Source: Rutidosis leptorrhynchoides (lineage: Eukaryota; Streptophyta; Magnoliopsida; Asterales; Asteraceae). Taken from it: a stretch of DNA of 64,000 nucleotides. Below the pieces are notes generated by a model. It did no database searches. It had not been told where the DNA came from and worked only from the letters and a program-made list of their open reading frames with translations. The position numbers and the translations under genes were made by a program. The stretch covers positions 101,999,501 to 102,063,500 of the forward strand of contig NC_092334.1 in NCBI RefSeq assembly GCF_046630445.1. The letters are read 5' to 3'. Positions 56,765 to 64,000 of this stretch are shown here, piece by piece. Positions within the stretch are counted from its first letter, which is position 1. Each line of letters starts with the position of its first letter.

Positions 56765-59512
56765 ATGCACCGAGCAAAACGTTCACCACCTTTCATATGT
56801 TCACCACCTGTAACTCGATCAAGACATCTAGCCAATATTGTCGCCGTTGATTTTTCTTTAGAATCGTCATCTAGTCGACCAAGTACTCTGATTCAAATTT
56901 CCGATAATCCATTTTTTGAACTCGGCCTCACAATTGAGAATCCGGAGAATATTCAAGGACAATTCAGAGATCCTGAACCACTAATCATTCCTCCTGAACC
57001 ACAAATCACTCATCCAGAGATTGTCGAGGAAGAAACCATTAAATCAGAATCCTCTAGTGATTTAGATTCAACAAATTCAATTATGAAAGTAACGGAACCT
57101 CTAAGTATGGAAGACTGAATAAGAGCTACACGCACTGGCCAAGGTCACGCCATTATTAAGCCAGACATTAATGCGCCAGATTATGAAATCAAAGGACAAA
57201 TCCTACACATGGTAACTAATCAATGCCAATATAGTGGTACGCCAAAAGAAGATCCAAATGAACATCTTCAAACCTTTAATATGATTTGTACTCTATTCAA
57301 AATTAGAGAAGTTGAGGATGAACAGATCTATCTCATGTTGTTTCCCTGGACTTTAAAGGGAGAAGCCAAAGATTGGTTAGAATCGTTACCTGAAGGGGCG
57401 ATTGACACATGGGATGTTTTAGTTGAGAAATTTCTTAAACAATTCTTTCCGGCATCTAAAGCCGTGAGACTTCAAGGAGAAATTGTTACGTTCGAGCAAA
57501 AGCCAAATGAAACATTATATGAGGCGTGGACAAGATTTGGAAAGTTGTTGAGAGGATGTCCGCAACATGGTTTAGACACTTATCAAATAGTACAAATATT
57601 CTACCAAGGTGTTGACATTGCTACACGAAAAGACATCGACATAATAGCTGGTGGTTCCATTATGAAAAAAAACCGCACCGAAGCTTACAAAATCATTGAT
57701 AACACAGCCTCCCACTCGCATGAGTGGAACCAAGAAAAAGATATCTTTCGATCATCTAAAGCGGCTAGAGCCGATTCTAGCCATGACTTTGATTCCGTTT
57801 TCGCAAAAATAGATGCTTTCGAGAGACGAATGGAAAAGATGAATAAAGATATTCACGCAATACGAATCAGTTGTGAGCAATGCGGTGGACCACACTTAAT
57901 GAAAGATTGTCACATTGAGCAAACGATGGAACAACGAGAGAATGTTTCCTACATGAACCAAAGGCCGGGAAATAATTATCAAAATAATTATCAACCGCCA
58001 AGGCCAAACTTCAATCGAAATCAAAACATTCTTTACAATCCAAAAGGACCCAACAATAACTCGTACAACCAACAAGGTCCGAATAACCAACCAAATCAAA
58101 ACAACACTTTCAATCAACAAAGACCTGGCTTGTATAAACCACCACAACAAACCGAAGAGAAAAAGTCAAATCTAGAAGAAATGATGGCAAAGCTAATGGA
58201 ATCTCAAACACAATTTATTACATCTCAAACCCAAACAAATGAGAGGTTTGATCAGTCATTAAGAACTCAACAAGCTTCCATTTTGAATCTAGAAAAACAA
58301 GTAGGTACTCTTGCTAGCATGATGAGTAAGAGGGAACAAGGAAAGCTACCGAGTGATACTGAAGTAAATCCTTGGAATGAGAATGTTAATATGGTATCAA
58401 CGAATTCTAAAAAACTAGCATCAGAAGATGGGAAGGTTTTAGATGTGAGTAACAATGAAGAAGTTACACCACCACCACCACCCGAGTATGTAAACCCAGT
58501 GGTGGCACCATACAGACCACCCATCCCGTTTCCAAGAAAAGGAGTTGAGTATGAGCAAGTAATAGGTAATAAAGTTTGTGATACCCCTGGAAAGAAGAAG
58601 AAGAAGAATAAGAAAATACAAGAAACAAAAACCGTAAAAATAAACCCGGTGAAGACAGTTCCACCAAAACCTCCACCCAGGGTGGGTGATCCGGGTGAAT
58701 TTGTTGTTCCTTATCTACTTAGTGATTGTATCATGTATGATGCACTAGCAGATTTAGGTGCGAGTGTGAGTGTTATGCCTCTTTCATTATATAAGAGATT
58801 AGGAGTAGGTGAGTTAAGTCCAACAGAGATGTGTGTCCGACTCTTTGATCAAACCATTAGGCACCCAGTTGGAATTGCTGACAACCTACCCGTTCAAGTG
58901 GGTAATTTAACCTTTCTAGTCGAATTCATTGTCATTGACATAGAAGAGGACCCAAACATTCCTCTAATTTTAGGTCGACCATTCTTAGCATCCACCAGGG
59001 CGTTATTCGATGTAAGAGAGGGTAGAATGACACTTAGTGATGGTGAAAAATCAATCACCTTTGTGAGTCAAAAGTCTAAATCTCCACTAACCAAAACTGC
59101 TGAACCAACAAAAACGATCGATAAGAACCATATTGTTTTACCAACTCCAACGGTAGTGCTTAACAATAATAAAATGCCTAAGTGTAAGGAAGATGAAGTA
59201 AACCCTAATGATGACCTTATAACAAAGAACCTCATTGTTGATACGAAATTAAATGATCCCGTTATTAATAGTTCAATGAAGAAACTTATTAAACGGATTC
59301 GCGATGCTAGAACCAAGGGGAACTTTAAGTTATGTAACCGGTTAGTATCCAATCTATCGCCTAAAGAAAAGGCAAAACTAGTTGAATTTGTGGATATTAC
59401 ACAGGAATCCGACCAATGGCTTAAAGCGAAAGTCACAGATATGCAAGTTGATTATGGTCCAAGAGAAATTGACAATGAAGTTAATCACAAATTTGACACC
59501 ACAGCTACCTAA
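56765..59512 (+). pseudogene. Gag-protease polyprotein of the gypsy element, one stop
   Basis: The frame opens with MHRAKRSPPFICSPP at 56765 and is broken once by TGA at 57116-57118 (after LSMED). It then runs in the same frame to TAA at 59510-59512, about 915 codons in all. Features in order: a short N-terminal region (NPFFELGLTIENPE), the gag domain (MLFPWTLKGEAKDWLESLP, FLKQFFPASKAVRLQGEI, YEAWTRFGKLLRGCPQHGLD), one knuckle (CEQCGGPHLMKDC, ~58000 minus 120), Asn/Gln/Pro-rich linkers and an aspartic protease (ADLGASVSVMPLSLYKRLG, LILGRPFL). There is no RT, RNase H or integrase. The ORF ends cleanly rather than by damage, so the short form may be the normal state of this family. From the codon after the TGA onward it is intact. 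Confidence 0.88.
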
Positions 59513-60065
59513 GTGTGGGGAGATTCAAATGTTCTAAAAAGAAAATACTGTTTAGAGTTAGTTATTCTGTTCTCATGTAGTTCCGAGAATGGAATCCGAT
59601 TGGTCTTTTTCACTAGCAGACACTAAAGAACTAGTTTTCTCCCTCCATTCTGAATTTTTGTTTTATAGGTTTTGTATGAAATTAATATGCTTTTTAAATT
59701 TAAGTTTTGTGTGAATTTAAAAATAAAATTTACTTTATTTCATTAAGTTTAAAAAATAATTTCTAAAATTCATCGTAAGTTGAAGATTAGGTCATGGAAC
59801 CGAAATTGCTTTACCCGAGGGCGGGGCGACAAATTTTGTTATCATTATTTTTAATATTATTGATCTAAAGTATACCAAAAAAATTAAAAAAAACCCAAAA
59901 ATCTTTGCTTTTAAAACAATCGCTTTAAAAACGACAAGTTTTAAATTTTGTCGAGGGACGGACTAGGTAAACATACCGAAACTACCTAAAGTAAAAGGAA
60001 ACAAAAATTTTTAAAAAAAATTATTCATTTAAATTGTTTTAATAAATAAAGGTTTTTATAAAATA

Positions 60066-60163
<98 letters not shown>

Positions 60164-61936
60164 TGTAGTTTATATTATGTACAAAACAGGGTAAAATAGC
60201 GTATTTTTAAAGACTGACATTAAAGTTCAGCAAAAGCTACTAATTTTGAAGACAAGACGCAAAATATCAAATGTGATGTAAAATAATATGCTTGCAAACT
60301 CGGTATTTTTAATCACTTTTCTACACTAATCACCCTCATGAATTTATAATTATAGTATGATTTCATGCAAATGAGGGCATTGCATGATCTCAAGTGTGGG
60401 AAAGGGTTATAAATTCTCTCGGGTTTACACTTAGTTTAATTGCCAAATTTTGTGAAAATTTGAAAAATTTTCAACTAAATGAATTCAAAATCATGTTTAT
60501 ACATTTTTATGAACGATAAAACTAGGTGTTAATGCCGAAATTATTGTTACCTTGGAGAGAACATAAATGGAGAAACAACCCAAAACGTTAGAATTCATTT
60601 AAAATGGAATAGAGGAGAATAAAAAGGCAAAGAAAAAAATAAATAAAAGCCAAGTGTGGGGAGAATATACCAAGTTATTCAATTAAAAACTATATATCAC
60701 ATGTTTCTGTAAAGTTATTGCAGGTGCTTTTGTTTTGGACTAAATTAACTATTTTACCCGATTTATTGTAATACATTGAAAGAAAAGATGGATAATCAAT
60801 TCCATCATTAAAATGAAGTAAAGTCTTCAGAAAAAGACACGCGCTTCTTGATTTAGGTCAGGAAGTTGTCGTCCAGACCAGCTGTAGGTTGACGAAAAAT
60901 CTAGAAAAGTCATCTCTAAAATCAGCAGGAAATCCACGGACCTCAACATCAAACAGGGTCGCCAAGTGGTCAGACTTATCCTAACCATGAGAGGATCTGT
61001 CTCGTAAAATGGGGAGGGCACCGTGTAAATTAGCTTGATAAGACTAGTGAATCAGACCTCCAGAAAGGATAATCTCCTTAAAGATCAAAAATCAGCTTTT
61101 AAGCCTGATATTACTCAATCCTTGAGATTGACCTTAAAGATTGAGAATTACAAACTCATGGAATTCGATGATATCTAAACTCGAGCTTGAACGAGAAAAT
61201 ATTTTGATCAAATTACAAACCGATTTGTTTTCTGAAAACCTATTTTCAATGCATTCATTACCATTGATCGTAAAATCCTAGGAATTCACCCGGAATTCAT
61301 TATGTCACCTGAACCAAATCGGGTGTCAACCGTAAGAACGGTGGTTGCATAGCATGGTCGAAGATAGGACCTTGTGCCAGACCAAAAAACTATAGGGTGA
61401 TCTTTACTATTGCTCCTACAAAGGATAGTAATTGCATCCGACACGATATAGACCATAATCAAAAGCATGTCACAGGACATTGCCTTAACAGTTGCTTGTT
61501 CAACGCTTTCCTTTACAACCGGATGGTAGTTTACCGAAAGCTAATATACGGAGCAAGTATACTGGATGTGTTGCTTTCCTAATACAAGGTTAGCAAGTGG
61601 GTGACACAAAACCATAAGTTTTGAGCTAAAATTTTCAAATCTGAAACCTACAAAACCCACAAAAACAATTTGCAAACACCGGTGAAGGGTTATTCCGGAA
61701 AACTTATCTAGGGTAAAAGCTAGATTGAATTTTCAAAAGATCAAATGTTTTCATAAAGATCCGATTTCCTTAAAGGATCTAAATTTTCATAGTCATGTGG
61801 GACTGTAAACCACATCGTTACTATCATTGTTCATACCGCCGTATTGAAATCACTGATGTACAAAATGTGAAGAATAAAGAAGTGATTCTGGTAAAGTTAT
61901 ATTCAAGTTCTATATTGCTTGAGGACAAGCAACGCT
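59513..61936 (+). other. Noncoding 3' half of the gag-protease gypsy element
   Basis: No conserved protein is found in 2.4 kb where pol would normally be. It includes a (TA)n block at 60066-60161. The motif AAGTGTGGGGAGA recurs at about 59508-59524, 60395-60403 and 60652-60663 as well as at the true polypurine tract near 61937. Region 60827-61600 has short open frames but nothing recognisable. It looks like an RNA segment retained for replication or a deeply decayed pol/env region. Confidence 0.6.
60066..60161. repeat. (TA)n microsatellite inside the gypsy element
   Basis: A long TA run with two TTTATA interruptions. Confidence 0.9.
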
Positions 61937-61952
61937 CAAGTGTGGGAATATT
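61937..61952 (+). other. Polypurine-tract region of the gag-protease gypsy element
   Basis: CAAGTGTGGGAATATT directly precedes the 3' LTR start TGATAATGC; the preceding GAGGACAAGCAACG is a motif common to this gypsy group and also seen near 49160. Confidence 0.7.
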
Positions 61953-62567
61953 TGATAATGCTAAAAATGAACATATATTTCATAGCATTATCCTTCAAGA
62001 AAGACAAGCTTTTAGTTGCAATTGTTCTAATTTCAAGTAATTATCGTTTAAATAATAAAAGGTGAAGACAAAAGACAGATTCGACGATTTGAAGACGCAA
62101 ATGACCAAAAAGCTAAAAAGTACAAAATACAATTCAAGTAGTTCAATTTATTGATGAGAAACGTCTCAAAATTACAAAAAGTACAAGCCGCAAAATGCAA
62201 AGTACAAGATATTAAATTCTACGAAAAGGCGTTCAAAAATCCGGAACCGAGACATGAACCAACTTTCAACGCGCGACGCAACGGAGCTGAAAGTACAAGT
62301 CAACTATGCACAAGAATATAATATAATATTTAAATAATTCATAATAAGAATAATAATAAATAATAAAAAGTTGTTAATTGAGCATAGTTAAAGGGTCATA
62401 AGTGAAAATTTCAAATCAATAATTCGCAATGAGATATTATTGATTCAATTTTGAATGGTAGCTAGCTAACATTCCACCTACAACAGTATCAATCATTTGC
62501 CTATAAAAGTAAGGCACGGAGTAATGAAGAAACTACACCTTTTTCTTTTCCTTTCTCATATCATATA

Positions 62568-62647
<80 letters not shown>

Positions 62648-63874
62648 TTTAATTTTAATTTAAGTTTAATAATAATTGGGTTATTGTAAGAATGTTTTAC
62701 GGGTTTTAAATTGAAACTCTGTCCGTGTAACGCTACGCTATAAATAATCATTGTAAGTTATGTTCTTCCTTTTTAAATTAATGTCTCGTAACTAAGTTAT
62801 TATTATGCTTATTTAAGCCTAAGTAATCGTGATGTTGGGCTAAATATTAAGATTGGGTAATTGGACTTTGGATCATAATTGGGGTTTGAACAAAAGACCG
62901 ACACTTATGGAAATTAGACTATGGACTATTAATGGGCTTTATATTTGTTTAACTGAATGATAGTTCGTTAATTTAATATAAAGATTTACAATTTAACGTG
63001 TCTATAAATAACCACATACACTCGATCGGATACAATGGGCGGGATATTTATAAGTACTAATAATTGTTCATTTGACCGGACATGGGGATGGATTAATAGT
63101 CAATGGACTCATTAAAACAGGGGTGGATTACATACAAGGAAAATTGGTGTAATTGTTACCAAAGTATTAAAACCTTGTTACAGTTTAAGTCCTCAATTAG
63201 TTGGAATATTTGACTTCGGGTATAAGGGTAATTTGACGAGGATACTCGCACTTTATAATTATGGCAGATGGACTGTTATATACAAAAACCAGATAGACGT
63301 ATCGAATAATCCAGGACAAAGGACAATTAACCCATGGTAATAAATTAAAATCAAAACGTCAAACATCATGATTACGGAAGTTTAAATAAGCATAATTCCT
63401 TTATTTTATATCTCATCGTACTTTCATTTATCGTCATTTTATTTATGGTACTTTAAATTATCGCACTTTTATTTTTACGCTTTATTTATATTTTTAATTA
63501 TTGCACTTTTATTTGTTGTCATTTACTTTACTCTTTAAAATAAGTTATATTTATATTTAATATTTTGCATTAGGTTTTAACTGTGATATAAGTCTCAAAA
63601 TCGACAAACCGGTCATTAAACGGTAAATTCCCCCAAAGTTACCTATAATTACTATATATTACTAAATCTTGTTTAACTACTTAATTAACTAATTTGACCT
63701 AGTAAGACACCCAATAATAGTGTCCACGGATCGACCTCCCGGACTTTACCTTAGCTATATTATTACACGATAGGTATACTTGCCTTTTGTGTTTTAGTTT
63801 AATTTAGGTGATTTCCTGTAGTAAATAAATATAAAACTGATAGTCGTTTCATACACACCCTCTAGAACACATCA
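61953..63874 (+). repeat. 3' LTR of the gag-protease gypsy element
   Basis: It is a close copy of 53672-55591, including the TATA box near 62501 and a (TA)n run at about 62568-62640. It ends CACATCA, followed by AGTAC. Confidence 0.92.
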
Positions 63875-64000
63875 AGTACCATCACTATCATCATCACCAT
63901 CTCTCCTCTACTGTTTAGGAGCTTTCTCATGTTCATGCCCCCCGTCAGATTGTTTTCTCTTCTTATGTCTTTTAGATTTCTTCTCCCCCTTTTTTGTCAT
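63875..64000 (-). pseudogene. N-terminal side fragment of the SIRE-like extra ORF
   Basis: The minus strand from the window end reads a very basic stretch (MTKKGEKKSKRHKKRKQ) followed by an acidic Asp-rich run and one TAG stop. After the target duplication AGTAC it should join the ORF at 53671. A start at the window edge (CAT at 63998-64000) may be internal; the rest is outside. Confidence 0.5.

Larger units (their letters stand above)
53672..63874 (+). mobile_element. Ty3/gypsy element (Athila/Tat-like) with gag-protease only
   Basis: LTRs 53672-55591 (1920 bp) and 61953-63874 (1922 bp) start TGATAATGC and end CACATCA, with a perfect target duplication AGTAC (53667-53671, 63875-63879). The PBS is TGGCGCCGCTGCCGGGG. 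The polypurine region is CAAGTGTGGGAATATT. The internal region encodes gag and protease (56765-59512) but no RT, RNase H or integrase; 2.4 kb of noncoding DNA follow. The LTRs differ by scattered substitutions, roughly a couple of percent by eye. It needs enzymes from a full-length relative to move. Confidence 0.92.
50130..64000 (-). mobile_element. SIRE-like Ty1/copia element, 3' part, split by a gypsy insertion
   Basis: On the minus strand, an LTR starting TGTTGAGTCCCC and ending GGGACCAACA occupies 51078-50130. It is preceded by the polypurine tract AAATAGGGGGAGAT. Upstream of it (51460-53671 and 63875-64000) is a long degenerate ORF. The gypsy element at 53672-63874 cuts that ORF with target duplication AGTAC. 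A long LTR and a long extra ORF between pol and the 3' LTR are the layout of SIRE/Maximus copia elements. RT and integrase would lie beyond the right window edge, so the assignment is an inference from layout. Confidence 0.65.

Overview
The window is nuclear DNA of a flowering plant, most likely a eudicot. It holds spliced genes with plant-type introns, an AAP amino-acid permease, the plant PA200 proteasome activator, Stowaway and Tourist-like MITEs, and many nested Ty1/copia and Ty3/gypsy LTR retrotransposons. The retroelement styles remind me of Asteraceae, but that is only an impression. I see no bacterial-type operon, CRISPR array or rRNA gene.

Layout. 1-4047: the 3' part of a Ty1/copia element on +, whose short 3' LTR is split by a small non-autonomous Ty3/gypsy element (2270-3962). 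4048-4150: a tRNA-derived SINE-like fragment. 4215-6062: a 5'-truncated, frameshifted AAP permease pseudogene with a Stowaway MITE in an intron. 6442-26284: a Ty1/copia element on + (target duplication AAAAA). Its gag is split by a 13.4-kb Ty3/gypsy element on - (7677-21105, target duplication TAATA) with LTRs of about 3.44 kb, and its RNase H region by a Tourist-like MITE (target duplication TTA). 27728-30020: an intact seven-exon AAP gene on +. 30261-41932: a complete PA200/PSME4 gene on -, which I could splice into 35 exons and 1806 codons in one continuous frame. 42237-47851: a young, apparently intact chromodomain Ty3/gypsy element on -, 304 bp upstream of the PA200 start codon, with two LTRs that look identical. 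50130 to the window end: the 3' part of a SIRE-like Ty1/copia element on -, with a long extra ORF between the missing pol and the 3' LTR. That ORF is split by a gag-protease-only Ty3/gypsy element on + (53672-63874, target duplication AGTAC).

How the parts relate. The two AAP loci share four identical exon sizes (215, 134, 228 and 402 nt), so they are a duplicated pair; the left copy is dead and the right copy looks functional. The right AAP and PA200 genes converge tail to tail. Most of the remaining DNA is layered transposon insertion, and perfect target-site duplications let the order be read.

The most unusual item is the 13.4-kb gypsy element. Between its primer-binding site and gag it carries a sense-oriented acidic ORF and an almost intact F-box protein gene of the At1g67623-like type. 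A second copy of the polypurine-tract motif lies just upstream of gag.
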